From positions 248,001 through 312,000 of the forward strand of contig JADZCR010000006.1 of the NCBI GenBank assembly GCA_020851465.1: DNA of 64,000 nt, in the 5' to 3' direction. Source of the DNA: Phycisphaeraceae bacterium. Its GTDB lineage: Bacteria; Planctomycetota; Phycisphaerae; Phycisphaerales; Phycisphaeraceae. The notes under the pieces were generated by a model. That model had not been told where the DNA came from, searched no databases, and saw nothing but the letters and a program-made list of their open reading frames with translations. Made by a program: the position numbers and the translations under genes. Positions 1 through 9,456 of this stretch are shown here, piece after piece; positions within the stretch are counted from its first letter, which is position 1, and each line of letters starts with the position of its first letter.

Positions 1-369
1 AAAGCTGATGAGCGAGTCGCGGGCGGGATCGTGGGCGGTGATCTGGTAGGGCACGGGTGCGCCCTGGGCGTCGAAGACGCGATAGTCGTCGCCGCTCCGG
101 GTCGCCAGACCAGCATGGATGATGCGAACCGCTGCAACATCGACCCCCGCACTACCCACGCTTTCCACACCCACCACAGCCCGGCAGGACCAGCCGGGAG
201 CCAGCCACGGCTCGGCAACGGCCCCGGAAACGGACAAGCCCCAAATCGTCAGGGCGGCGAACAGGGCAGCGGTCGGTGTGAGATGAACTCTGAGCCGGAG
301 CATGAGGCTTTCCAGGAATCGAGCCGGACGGGTGACGGGCCGCCCGCGTTCCGCGAGTCGTTTATTCAT
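1..369 (-). CDS. Exported protein, DUF2341-like N-terminus (partial, runs off window)
   Basis: The 123 codons read without a stop to the window edge, so the C-terminus is missing. The protein starts with a basic stretch, then a hydrophobic segment at about residues 31-50 and an Ala-rich signal-peptidase-like site near residue 52, so it is probably exported. The following residues (WLAPGWSCR, then VFDAQGAPVPYQI) resemble the beta-rich DUF2341 type of extracytoplasmic domain, which in some bacteria is joined to or lies next to ExbB/TolQ proteins. That match is by eye and weak. The gene lies 60 bases downstream of a DUF4175-like gene but has its own strong promoter, whose predicted start site is the A of the ATG, so it is probably transcribed separately and without a leader. 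Confidence 0.7.
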   Translation of the reverse strand, partial: MNKRLAERGRPVTRPARFLESLMLRLRVHLTPTAALFAALTIWGLSVSGAVAEPWLAPGWSCRAVVGVESVGSAGVDVAAVRIIHAGLATRSGDDYRVFDAQGAPVPYQITAHDPARDSLISF

Positions 370-375
370 AGAACA

Positions 376-404
376 ATTTTAGCAATCTTCGTCAGGAAAG
401 TCAA
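376..404 (-). promoter_or_regulatory. Sigma-70-type promoter for a predicted leaderless mRNA
   Basis: On the minus strand TTGACT (404-399) is followed after exactly 17 bases by TAAAAT (381-376). Each hexamer matches the consensus at 5 of 6 positions. Six bases lie between the -10 box and the ATG at 369, so the usual start site, 7 bases past the -10, is the A of the start codon. The region is an A+T-rich island in otherwise G+C-rich DNA. Confidence 0.7.
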
Positions 405-428
405 CAATTTATTTAACGATAATTGCGC

Positions 429-3400
429 CTACTCGCCTGACCCGCTCAGGGCCTTGTAGTACGCGCCTACGAGGTCTTCGTATCCTTCAGGCAAGGCCTG
501 CTGCGAACCATTGCTGATCTGCTGGCGCAGCTCCGGCGGGAGGTTGCCGGCTTTCTGGAGCGACAGGTTCACCGCTTCGTCGATCGGGTTCTGCTCCGCC
601 TTCAGCTCGCTGATGGCCGTCTTGCGCTTTCGGGCAGCATCTTCATATTTCAAGTCGCGCAGGTCCTGCTCGGCGCTTTCCATCAGTTGCAGGGCGCGAT
701 TCACCCGCGAGGAGGATCGGCCGACGTTTTCCAGTTGTTTGGCCACCTGCTGCGCCCGTTCGCGGAGCTGCTGTTGATTCTCCGTAAGCCGGGCCATGTC
801 CTTGATGAAGTCCGGCTTGGTGCCGCCCTGGAGACCGACCATTCCTCCGCCGGTCTTTTTGCCTCCGCCGGTCGCCCCGCGCGGATCGAGTTGTTTCTTC
901 GTCTTGGGATTGCCTTCCTGATATTTTTCGTTGGTCACTCGTGCGGGAGTGGGGCGGCCTTCCATGCCTGCTGACTCATCGCCCTGCATCTGGCCGGAGG
1001 ATCGTCCGCGCCGACCGGAGCCTGTGCGGCCTGTTACCTCGTGCGCGTGGGGTAGCTGATTCCCCGTCTTGCCCTGTCCGCTGAAAGTGCTCAGCGGGCC
1101 GTCAACGATATCCCACCCGCCTTGCGGCAGGTCGCCGCCCCATGAGCTGGTCATGTCGTCGGCTTCCTCGTCAAACTCATCGAGGTCTTCGATCAGGTCG
1201 CCGATAAGGTCCTGCATGTTCGAGGGCAGCGGGGCCGGCTGGACCTGGAATTTACCTTCGGGCGGCTCCTCCATCGCCCAACGTACCGCGTCGCCGCTCT
1301 GGGCCATCCAGACCTCAAGGTCTTCGAGCACCTTGGTGCTGATGACTTTCATGCCCTCCTCCGATGGCGTGGCGATTTCCTCGGTGGGGCCGCGTTTTTT
1401 CTTCTCGATATCCTCAAAAATCGCCGGCAGCGTTTCTGCAAGCTGGGTATCGTTAACGAAGCCTTCGGGCAGTTTCGCGATGGCGTCCACGGAATCTTTC
1501 GCCCACTGCTTCCAGCGGTCCAGCCGGTGCTGCGCATCCGACAGTGCTTCGTTGTCCTCGCCGCTGGATTCCTCGCCTGCGCGCTTGGTCAGCTTCTCGT
1601 ATTTCTCCTTGAGATCGCGCTGCTCCGCGAGAAAGCTATCGAGGTCCTTCGCCAGCTTGCCCATCGTTACTTGCACTTCTTTGTGTGCAGCTTGATCCGT
1701 CCGGGCGATTTTGCGCAGCTCCTCACGCACAGCCTGATCGCGGTTGAGGCGCTGCAACAGTTCCTCAAGCTTGGCGATGATCTCGTCCTGCACAGGCAGA
1801 CTCGACGCAGCGAACGCTTTGCCCGCTTCGAGCTGCGTAGCGTCACGGTAGCTCTCCAGCATCGTGATGGTCCTGGCCATCGGGTCCGACGCGAGATTGC
1901 GCAGCTCGTCGATCATCGTCTGCGCAGGAAACGCATTCTTCTGCATCACGTCCGCCAGTTGGTTTGTGCCGCGACGAATCTCGACCTGCCGTTCGACAAG
2001 GCCGGCCGCGGGCTGATATCCCGCCGACTCGGTGCGATTGAGTCTTTGTCGGCGGATCAACTCGCCGATCGCCTTGGCGTATTCGACGAGTTGAGCTTCC
2101 AGCAGTTTCTGCGCAGCTTCAGGTGTGAGCACGAGGATATTGAAATGCCGTGATTCCCCTTTGCCCGGCCCGTCGGGTGAGATTTCATTTCGGTCGATTG
2201 CGGTGGCCCAATACTCCATGCGGTCGCCGGCTTTGAGGCCCAGTTGAGCGACCGTCTTTTGAGTCTGAAGCTCCTGCCGCAGCAGGGGTGTGGTTTCGCT
2301 ATTGGGCCAGGTCTGGATCGTCACTGGTTCGGACTTGGCACTTTTATCGGGATTGATTCGTCCGATGAGGTTGATCGGCCCGAGGCCGAAGTCATCCTGC
2401 GCCACGAGGCTGAAGTCGATCGCTTCCTCCGGCTTTACCTGGATATCACGTGCCGGCCGTGAGAAGCCGATGACCGGCGGGGTGTCCTGCTCCAGTGTGA
2501 TCGTGTACCGCGCTGCATCGTCCAGTTCGTTCCCTTTCTGGTCACTGAGCCGGAAGCGGAAGACGCCCGCTTTCACCAGCGTCATTTCAGTTGTCCAGAC
2601 GGCGGGATCTTTGGAAGCGACCATCGTGACCGGCGGCTCGCTGTCGAGGATCATCACGGCACGATCGAGCGGTTTGTTGGCTTCAATGGTGAGCGTGACG
2701 CGCGTCTGCGGCAGGCCGTGCAGATGTCCGTCGAACTCTTTAGCCTGACGCGGCGGCAGGGCGGTGTAGGACGGGTATTGATATTGCGCACTCATCCGCG
2801 CGACGCGAGGACGCGGCTCGACCGAAATGGGGATGGTCCGGCTGCGGGCATCGCCGGCAGTGACGTAAAACTGAAAGCCGCTCTCCAATGCGGCAAAGGT
2901 GTGGGTGAAGTTGGGCTTCTCCCCGGCCATCCGAATGCTGCGACGATGCCCCTGCGTATCGATCCAGTTCAGCATCGCCTCATCGGGATAGCGTCCGCCG
3001 GTCTTCGCCTCGATGGTCAGCGGTGATCCCTCCAGCAACGTCTGCGGTTCCGCGGGCGTCACTTCGAGCGTTGTCCAGGTGAAGGGCAGGATGTCTGCCC
3101 ACGGCATGAGCACACGCTGCGCGCTGACGGCTGCGGCTGGACCGGCAAAGTACGCATAAATCGCGGCGACTGTGAGGACCACTCCCATCCCCGACGCGAA
3201 TCGTTTCATGGCGGGTTCTGACACGGCGCGGGAGGCATCCAGCTCGTCGGCGGCTGCGGCTCCGTCCGAAACGATCGCCTCCACCAGCCGCGGCGAATGC
3301 GGCTGCGTCTGGCGGCCAAGCTGGAGCGCGTTGATCAGCCGATTCCGCATCGAGGGCTGCCGCTTCTCCGCCAGCGCAACGAAGTAATCGTCCGTGTGGT

Positions 3401-3644
3401 GAATCAATAGCGGCCGGAAAATAAAGACAACCGCGACGACCGCGACCGCAGCGACGATTAGCAGGAAAACAATCCAGCGAATTGCTGTGCCCAACGCCAT
3501 CGCGTGATCGAGCATCGTTGCCAGCGCGAGGATGCCGACCGTCACCGCCAGCAGGAGCAGCAACCCCTCGGCGACGCGGCGAATCCGCCAGCTCTTGCGC
3601 ACGAGCTTCACCTGTTCCAGCAGTACGGCATACGCTTGCGTCAT
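429..3644 (-). CDS. Large DUF4175-like membrane protein (cluster A)
   Basis: 1071 residues. Three hydrophobic segments sit in the first 175 residues (about 24-46, 54-80 and 149-173). A beta-rich region follows (about 175-500), then a long charged, helix-forming region with many Lys/Glu/Arg/Gln (about 510-800), and a Gly/Gln-rich low-complexity C-terminal part. This is the layout of the DUF4175-like envelope proteins that accompany MoxR/VWA genes in planctomycetes; no enzymatic motif is visible. It is the last gene of cluster A and a paralogue in architecture of the 1248-residue protein at 17911-21657. GAGG lies about 8 bases before the ATG. It probably acts as a membrane-anchored periplasmic scaffold, but that is inference. 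Confidence 0.85.
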   Translation of the reverse strand: MTQAYAVLLEQVKLVRKSWRIRRVAEGLLLLLAVTVGILALATMLDHAMALGTAIRWIVFLLIVAAVAVVAVVFIFRPLLIHHTDDYFVALAEKRQPSMRNRLINALQLGRQTQPHSPRLVEAIVSDGAAAADELDASRAVSEPAMKRFASGMGVVLTVAAIYAYFAGPAAAVSAQRVLMPWADILPFTWTTLEVTPAEPQTLLEGSPLTIEAKTGGRYPDEAMLNWIDTQGHRRSIRMAGEKPNFTHTFAALESGFQFYVTAGDARSRTIPISVEPRPRVARMSAQYQYPSYTALPPRQAKEFDGHLHGLPQTRVTLTIEANKPLDRAVMILDSEPPVTMVASKDPAVWTTEMTLVKAGVFRFRLSDQKGNELDDAARYTITLEQDTPPVIGFSRPARDIQVKPEEAIDFSLVAQDDFGLGPINLIGRINPDKSAKSEPVTIQTWPNSETTPLLRQELQTQKTVAQLGLKAGDRMEYWATAIDRNEISPDGPGKGESRHFNILVLTPEAAQKLLEAQLVEYAKAIGELIRRQRLNRTESAGYQPAAGLVERQVEIRRGTNQLADVMQKNAFPAQTMIDELRNLASDPMARTITMLESYRDATQLEAGKAFAASSLPVQDEIIAKLEELLQRLNRDQAVREELRKIARTDQAAHKEVQVTMGKLAKDLDSFLAEQRDLKEKYEKLTKRAGEESSGEDNEALSDAQHRLDRWKQWAKDSVDAIAKLPEGFVNDTQLAETLPAIFEDIEKKKRGPTEEIATPSEEGMKVISTKVLEDLEVWMAQSGDAVRWAMEEPPEGKFQVQPAPLPSNMQDLIGDLIEDLDEFDEEADDMTSSWGGDLPQGGWDIVDGPLSTFSGQGKTGNQLPHAHEVTGRTGSGRRGRSSGQMQGDESAGMEGRPTPARVTNEKYQEGNPKTKKQLDPRGATGGGKKTGGGMVGLQGGTKPDFIKDMARLTENQQQLRERAQQVAKQLENVGRSSSRVNRALQLMESAEQDLRDLKYEDAARKRKTAISELKAEQNPIDEAVNLSLQKAGNLPPELRQQISNGSQQALPEGYEDLVGAYYKALSGSGE

Positions 3645-3730
3645 GGGAGTCCTCGGCTCATCTCAATTTTCAATCCCTCTGCAAAACATCACGGCTGTAT
3701 GCGCCTGCGGGTGAGTCATGCACACCCGCG

Positions 3731-6064
3731 TCACACCAGATGGTTTCTCCGACGGATGATCCACTCCGCCGACACGCATCCCAGGAAAATCAGCAGCACG
3801 ACCGGGCTGTTCCACACCGTAGCCTTGCGGGTGTCGTAGGTCACGCGGGGTTCAGACGGCAGGTTTTCGACGAGCCGGGTCAGTCCCTCCTGATCGTCGA
3901 TGTCGGTGTAATAACCACCCGTCGGCCGGACCAGCTTTTCAAGCAGAGCTGGATTGGTGGAAGGATCGTCAAGCTCCAGTCCTGAGCCGTGGACGAGAAA
4001 CTCCGCGACCTGATTGGCGCGTTCGGGTAAATCCTGTGCGGCACTCGATGAGGCGGTGACAAGCCGCGCATCCACCTCAAACCGCCCACCGCGATCGGGG
4101 AAATAGGTTGCTGTCCAGGTGTCGGGGTCGGCGGAAGCTATCGGCGTCAGTGCGGTGCTGCGGCCGTCGGGTGAACGCACGTTGAGTAACAACGTGGTCG
4201 CGGCTGCCTGACCGTCCGGCGTGGGCACCATCGCTGCGGGATTGCGCTTCACCCGCACCGTCACACGCTGGCCTCGCTGATAGACCGCGGCATCCGTGCT
4301 CACCGCCAGCGGTGTGCGTTCCTGATTGATGTCACGACCCGCCAGCCAGCGGATCATCTGCGACCAGAAACGGACGTACATCGTGTCCGGCTTGCCCGCC
4401 AGCCGTGCGATGCGCGACCAGCGCCAGGTCGTGTCCGCAGTGAGAACGGCGACCGGCCCCTTGCCGAAACGCTGCCATGCCAGCACGATCGGCTCATCAC
4501 CACGCGCGATGACGGGTGTCGATGAGTCACCGCTCGGCACAGCCCGGATCAGCACGGTTGCACCGGGCTTCGCCTTGCTCACCCGCACCAGGCCTTTGAG
4601 CGACGGCAGACTTTCCCATCGCTGTACGTCGCTCGCATCGCCGGTGACGATCATGGCCGGATGACGTTTGCCGTCGTCGGTCAGCTTCAACGTAAAAGAA
4701 TCCTCAACCTGTCCAAGCGGGCCGGTTACCAGCTCGACTGGCAGCGCTTCCGCCAGCGGCGTCCTGGCCAGGCCGTCATCGCTGAGGCTGTGATAGCCGC
4801 CGAGCACCATCAGTGCGCCGCCGCCTTCAACCCATTTTCTGATTTGGGTATAGACAGAATCGCTGAGCATCGACGCCTCGAAATCGCCGAGCACGACGAC
4901 ATCAATTTTCTGGAGGCGTTCCTGATTGATCAGGTCGCCGCCCGCGATGACGCTGGAAAGTCCGCTGGCACCCATCTGGTCCGGGTTGGCGGAGCGAATG
5001 AGCGTCGCCAGATTGATGTCGGGGTCATTACCCAGCCGGTCGCGGAGGAAGGTGTATTCCGGTCGGAGATAGCCCTCGATGTAAAGCACACGGATCGGGT
5101 CCGCATCGACGCGGAGCTTGAATATCCGCGTGTTGTTGGCGGTCGTTCGCTCCCGTGACTGTTCAAGGGCATGAACCGACAGGACGAAATCGCCCGGCTC
5201 TGTCGGCGTGTACGACAGCGTCACCATCTGCTGAATCGCGCCGGCCGGCAGCGCGACGTGCTGCGTCATGAGCGGCTTGCCCGCTCGCTCGATCTGGATC
5301 GGCACGTTCACCGCATCGCCGCCGTCCTTACCCACGAGGGCTTTGATCTGCACCGCGTTGTGAACCAGCGTGCGCTGCGGAGCATCGACCGAGACCACCG
5401 ACAGGTCGTAAGGCGTACCTTTGCCCGGTGTGGGCTGGCGGAAGCCGATCGCGTAAGTCGGCAGGATGAAATCCTGACCGGCGAGGTAGTCGTCGCGTCC
5501 GGTTGTGTCACGGCCATCGCTGATGACGATGATGCCCGCCGCCGACTGCCCGCGTAATTTGCCTGCCGCCGCACGCACGCCGCGCAGCAGGTCGGTTTGC
5601 TCGGATGTCGGCTCCGTCGGCAGGTCGTCGAAATTCAACTCCCGGCCATCGACCGCGAAGCAGCTCACGTCGAACCGTTCGCGGAGAAGTTTTCCTGCGC
5701 TGGAATCGCTCAGCCATGCCTTTGCCGCCTGATAGCGCGAGGTGAAGGCTCCGTCGTCACCGGCGCGTTGAGGCAGCGACATGCTTTGCGAGTCATCGAG
5801 CACAACCGCCAGCCGTGGCCGATCGGTGCGGGAGAGGATCACCGTCCACGAGGGCTTGAGCAGCGAGACGAGCAGTGCCAGGACACCCGCCAGCCGCAGG
5901 ATAAAGAGGCACCACGTGAGCTTTCGTCCGCTGCGCTGGTAAATGCCGTGATAAGTCAGCGCCAGGATCAGCACGGACGCAACCACGACCAGCAGCCAGA
6001 ACCACGCGGGATCCGCGTTGTCGAGCGTCAGCCGGGCGAGGATGGGATGAATCATCGTGTTCAT
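3731..6064 (-). CDS. Membrane VWA / GATase-like protein (cluster A)
   Basis: 777 residues. Two N-terminal membrane segments (about 21-40 and 52-70) are followed by a VWA domain that begins with an intact MIDAS motif DDSQS at residues 90-94. A class I glutamine-amidotransferase-like fold of the type fused to VWA in these proteins follows (about 330-450, with the segment around VLYIEGYLRPEYTFLRD and a Gly-rich GGGALMVLGG turn). Next is a beta-rich domain and a C-terminal membrane segment near residue 757. I see no catalytic Cys-His-Glu triad, so amidotransferase activity is unlikely. The start codon overlaps the stop of the upstream BatA/VWA gene as ATGA, which indicates translational coupling. 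It probably binds divalent metal and protein partners at the outer face of the membrane. Confidence 0.88.
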   Translation of the reverse strand: MNTMIHPILARLTLDNADPAWFWLLVVVASVLILALTYHGIYQRSGRKLTWCLFILRLAGVLALLVSLLKPSWTVILSRTDRPRLAVVLDDSQSMSLPQRAGDDGAFTSRYQAAKAWLSDSSAGKLLRERFDVSCFAVDGRELNFDDLPTEPTSEQTDLLRGVRAAAGKLRGQSAAGIIVISDGRDTTGRDDYLAGQDFILPTYAIGFRQPTPGKGTPYDLSVVSVDAPQRTLVHNAVQIKALVGKDGGDAVNVPIQIERAGKPLMTQHVALPAGAIQQMVTLSYTPTEPGDFVLSVHALEQSRERTTANNTRIFKLRVDADPIRVLYIEGYLRPEYTFLRDRLGNDPDINLATLIRSANPDQMGASGLSSVIAGGDLINQERLQKIDVVVLGDFEASMLSDSVYTQIRKWVEGGGALMVLGGYHSLSDDGLARTPLAEALPVELVTGPLGQVEDSFTLKLTDDGKRHPAMIVTGDASDVQRWESLPSLKGLVRVSKAKPGATVLIRAVPSGDSSTPVIARGDEPIVLAWQRFGKGPVAVLTADTTWRWSRIARLAGKPDTMYVRFWSQMIRWLAGRDINQERTPLAVSTDAAVYQRGQRVTVRVKRNPAAMVPTPDGQAAATTLLLNVRSPDGRSTALTPIASADPDTWTATYFPDRGGRFEVDARLVTASSSAAQDLPERANQVAEFLVHGSGLELDDPSTNPALLEKLVRPTGGYYTDIDDQEGLTRLVENLPSEPRVTYDTRKATVWNSPVVLLIFLGCVSAEWIIRRRNHLV

Positions 6065-8493
6065 GCGCTTTGGCGGAGGTCGGCTGGAGATTTCGATGCG
6101 TCCGGAGAAATCTCAGCGCGTGTCAACGAGTCGCGCTGCGCGAGGGCGTCAGGCGAGCTTTGGGCACGCCGTCGCGACAGACGATTGGCGAGCCACGGCT
6201 CGAAAAGGCCCACGAGCAGGGCGACGAAAAGCAACTGATCCCACACGCCGAATCCGCGTCGCGCCAGTTGACCCGCTTCGACGGTAGATTCCGGCGCATC
6301 GACAAACGCCCAGGCCGCGCCCGCGGCCATGTGATCCTTGACGCCTGTGTCATCGAGCACGCCGGCTTCGGATTCCTCACTGGGAACATTGGCAGCCAGC
6401 AGCAGACGCGGCGGGTCAGAGGCCTTCGCCAATGCGGATCGCACTTTGTAAATGCCCGCATGTTCGACACCGGCTAATTCCATCGCACTTGCGTTATCGC
6501 CGGCAGTCGTCGATTTTCCAGGCTGCGGGTACTCGATCGTGCCGTCAGGCGTTTCGACCTGTAAGGCCTCGACCTGCGTTGCGGATGCGGGCAGATCAAC
6601 CACCTGCCCCGTGCGGACAAAGTTCGCCCCCGCGAGGCTGTTCTGCGCGAGGTAGCCGACGAGCCGATAAAGCCAGGGGACATACGAAGCCTGTAACGGA
6701 AAATTATTCCAGTCGCGGTCGAGTGAGCTGGTGAAAAGCATGACACGACCGCGCCCGAAGCGTTTCTCCGCGAGGATTGCGTCGCCGTTGGGGGCACGCA
6801 TGAGTACGGAGTCAGCAGGTGCATCGAGTCCCCATCGCGCGGTGAAACGAACCGCAGAGAGGTTGCCGAATTGTCCGTCGGCGAAACCTGCCAGGGCGGG
6901 ATGCTCGTCAGCGACGGAGGCGATAAAGCCGGCATCGGGTGTCGCGGTATCCGTCGCGGGTTGCGTGCTGCCGACCAGATCGGTGATCCGTCCGGGCAGC
7001 AGTCCGCCGTGCAGACGGTTCTCACCCAGCCAGGTGTTGTAGGCTTTGGGATCAACGCGGTCGCCCAGAGAAATCAGCAGGCTCCCGCCGCCGTCCACGT
7101 ATTTCTCCAGTGCTTCAAGCGACCCAGCGGACAGATCGACGACGTTGGCCATCACGATCAGCGGAATGTTCGACAGGTCGAGGCGGGCGAGGTCCGCAGC
7201 ACTGATCGGCGAGCCGCTTTGCGCGGTGTCATCAACGAACGGCACCCCCGCAGATTGCTTTTCGATGATGCGGATCGAGCCTGCGTCTCGTGTCGCACGC
7301 GACCCGGATTGCGGTGTTGATGTCAACGCCAGACGGAAAAAGAACAGTTCATCCCGCGCAGCGACTGCCGACGGTGCGCCGTTGATGGCGAGGAGCTTGA
7401 CGCTTTCTTCAACCTTCAGCGCAAAGTGCCGCTGATTATCGACCGCCAGCGAATCGCGCGGTGCCGCTGACGTATTCTGCGCGTCAGCAGGGGGAGGGCC
7501 GACCTCGACACGCCCGCTGAACCAGCCCGGTTTGGTGAAGCGATGGACGAATCGGACGATGCGGCTGCGGCCTGCGGGGAGATCAACGACCTTTTGCACG
7601 GCGGGCAGAGCTGCATGTCCCGATGCGGCCCCGCTGGCATCGTCAATAATCAGCGACACGGAGACAGTCCTCGCTGCATCGGAGTGATTGGTGACGAGCG
7701 TGCGGAAAGCGAAGGGTACGCCGATCATCGGCTGCGGCGCGCCGTACTGGATCGCATCGACCGAGACGTTGTCCCGCGAGGCACGTCCATCAGGTCGGGT
7801 GCTGACCATGAGCAGCCCCACGCCCGGGCCGGGATCAATCGGGTCGCTGGGAGCGAAGGCGGACTCCTGCAAATCGCTGAAAACGTAAATCTCCTTATTT
7901 CCTGTCGTCGCGCCGCCGGCCAGATCACCGCCGATGGTGTGCGATGCGGCCTCGATCGCGCCGTTGAGGTCCGTCGCCAGATCGGTCAGGCGGATGGCGG
8001 AGATCGCACTGCGGACGGAGGCGAAGTCGCTGGTCGGTTCAGCGAACAGAGATTTAACGCCGTCCTCTCGCCGTCCGGCTAGCACCACGGTGACCCGATC
8101 CCCGCGTGCAACGGAGAGATCATCGAGCAGCAGGATCGCGCCGCGCTTGGCACGGTCGAGCATGGATCCCTGGTCCTCGGTGACACCCATTGAGGCGGAG
8201 TCGTCGATGACGATGGCGACAGTGCGTTTGCCGCCCGCCAAGGCAGCAAGGTTGGGGAACTTCAGCAGCGGTTGTGCCAGCGCGAGCACGAAGAGAACCA
8301 GCAGCAGGATGCGCAGAAGCATCAGGAAGAAATCTTGAAACCGCGCTCGCCGTGATGAACGGATGAACTGCTCGTCGAAAAAGCGTGTTGTGCTGAAGGT
8401 GATCTTTTTGGCCTTCGTGGAGCGGCGCAGGTGCAGCACCAGCGGAATCGCCGTCGCAAGCAGGCCCAGGAGCAGGAGAGGAGACAGGAACAT
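6061..8493 (-). CDS. BatA-type VWA membrane protein (cluster A)
   Basis: 810 residues. The first 75 residues are the BatA N-terminal module (two membrane helices flanking a basic segment with FSTTRFFDEQFIRSSRR), named after the Bacteroides aerotolerance proteins. A VWA domain follows with intact MIDAS motif DDSAS at residues 97-101. The middle resembles the GATase-like domain (LLAINGAPSA and a Gly-rich GGGSLLISLGD turn), and a membrane segment lies near the C-terminus (about 750-770). It overlaps the next gene by 4 bases and starts 12 bases after the DUF58 gene, so it is cotranscribed. No Shine-Dalgarno sequence is evident. In this family MoxR is thought to act on VWA proteins; the process served here is unknown. 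Confidence 0.9.
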   Translation of the reverse strand: MFLSPLLLLGLLATAIPLVLHLRRSTKAKKITFSTTRFFDEQFIRSSRRARFQDFFLMLLRILLLVLFVLALAQPLLKFPNLAALAGGKRTVAIVIDDSASMGVTEDQGSMLDRAKRGAILLLDDLSVARGDRVTVVLAGRREDGVKSLFAEPTSDFASVRSAISAIRLTDLATDLNGAIEAASHTIGGDLAGGATTGNKEIYVFSDLQESAFAPSDPIDPGPGVGLLMVSTRPDGRASRDNVSVDAIQYGAPQPMIGVPFAFRTLVTNHSDAARTVSVSLIIDDASGAASGHAALPAVQKVVDLPAGRSRIVRFVHRFTKPGWFSGRVEVGPPPADAQNTSAAPRDSLAVDNQRHFALKVEESVKLLAINGAPSAVAARDELFFFRLALTSTPQSGSRATRDAGSIRIIEKQSAGVPFVDDTAQSGSPISAADLARLDLSNIPLIVMANVVDLSAGSLEALEKYVDGGGSLLISLGDRVDPKAYNTWLGENRLHGGLLPGRITDLVGSTQPATDTATPDAGFIASVADEHPALAGFADGQFGNLSAVRFTARWGLDAPADSVLMRAPNGDAILAEKRFGRGRVMLFTSSLDRDWNNFPLQASYVPWLYRLVGYLAQNSLAGANFVRTGQVVDLPASATQVEALQVETPDGTIEYPQPGKSTTAGDNASAMELAGVEHAGIYKVRSALAKASDPPRLLLAANVPSEESEAGVLDDTGVKDHMAAGAAWAFVDAPESTVEAGQLARRGFGVWDQLLFVALLVGLFEPWLANRLSRRRAQSSPDALAQRDSLTRAEISPDASKSPADLRQSA

Positions 8494-8505
8494 TTCAGTA
8501 TTGCG

Positions 8506-9432
8506 TCATCGTTTGGCCGCCAACCGCAGCCGGTGGCTCAGGTAATTTCCAAGGAATAGATCAAAGGGCTGGCTGGTATCCGCTAGCGCATAGCCCACGC
8601 CGCGCGACTGACAGCCGGAGCGCATGGAGTCGATAAACTCGTTGAGTCGGCGGAGGTATTCATTCCGCATCGAGCTGGCGTTGGCGGAGACCAGCCGCGT
8701 GGTTTCGATGTCCTCGATCTGCGTAACGTCGTCGAATGGGAAAGTCAGCTCCGCACGGTCGAGAACATGAAACACCACGACCTCGTGCTTCTTATGCCGC
8801 AGATGGCTGATTGATTCGAGCAGCTTGCCGACTTCGCCGACGGAAAAGAGATCGCTGAGCACGACGACCAGCGCGCGACGTTTCATCGTCTCCGCCAGTT
8901 CATTGAAAGTCGTTGTCAGGTCGGTCTGACCGACGGGTTGAGCCTTGCCCAGCTCCTCGAGTACGACGCGCAGGTGGTTGCGTCCCTGTCGGGGCGGGAT
9001 ATGCGTGGCGACTTTCTGATCGTAGGTAATCAGGCCGAACGCATCATGCTGGCTCTGCATGAGGTAAGCCAGGCTCGCAGCGCAGTAGCAGGCGTACTCA
9101 AACTTGGTGATCGCTCCGTCGTGGCGGTAACTCATCGAAGCCGACGAATCGAGCAGGAGGTAGCAGCGGAGATTGGTCTGTTCCTCGTACTGCTTGACGT
9201 AGAGCTTGTCGCGCTTGCCCAGAATCTTCCAGTCGAGGTGACGCGGATCGACGCCCGGCGTGTATTCACGATGCTCGGCGAACTCGATGGAGTAGCCCCG
9301 GTGCGGCGAGCGGTGCTGGCCGGCGTAGAGTCCCTCGACGACCAGACGCGCCGCGATGCCGAGGTTTTTCAGCTTCGCCAGAGCCGCGGGGTCGAGGTAG
9401 CGGGTCGCGGATTGCGCGGAAGTTTCCACCAT
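8506..9432 (-). CDS. DUF58 domain protein (cluster A)
   Basis: 308 residues, the usual length for the family. The family signature is clear: a Gly/His-rich stretch before the sequence EYTPGVDPRHLDWKILGKRDKLYVKQYEEQ (about residues 57-84; only its core is needed for recognition), followed directly by a VWA-like MIDAS motif DSSAS at 95-99. There are no membrane segments, so it is probably cytoplasmic or peripheral. DUF58 genes nearly always follow a MoxR ATPase gene; here a sialidase-like gene separates the two. Its paralogue in cluster B is at 24067-24981. Confidence 0.93.
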   Translation of the reverse strand: MVETSAQSATRYLDPAALAKLKNLGIAARLVVEGLYAGQHRSPHRGYSIEFAEHREYTPGVDPRHLDWKILGKRDKLYVKQYEEQTNLRCYLLLDSSASMSYRHDGAITKFEYACYCAASLAYLMQSQHDAFGLITYDQKVATHIPPRQGRNHLRVVLEELGKAQPVGQTDLTTTFNELAETMKRRALVVVLSDLFSVGEVGKLLESISHLRHKKHEVVVFHVLDRAELTFPFDDVTQIEDIETTRLVSANASSMRNEYLRRLNEFIDSMRSGCQSRGVGYALADTSQPFDLFLGNYLSHRLRLAAKR

Positions 9433-9456
9433 GAGTGCGGTAGTCTCGTTTGAGGG

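Noticed and set aside
31-459. Plus-strand open frame at the left edge
   Set aside because: The minus strand has a signal peptide, a promoter and a DUF2341-like start in the same place.
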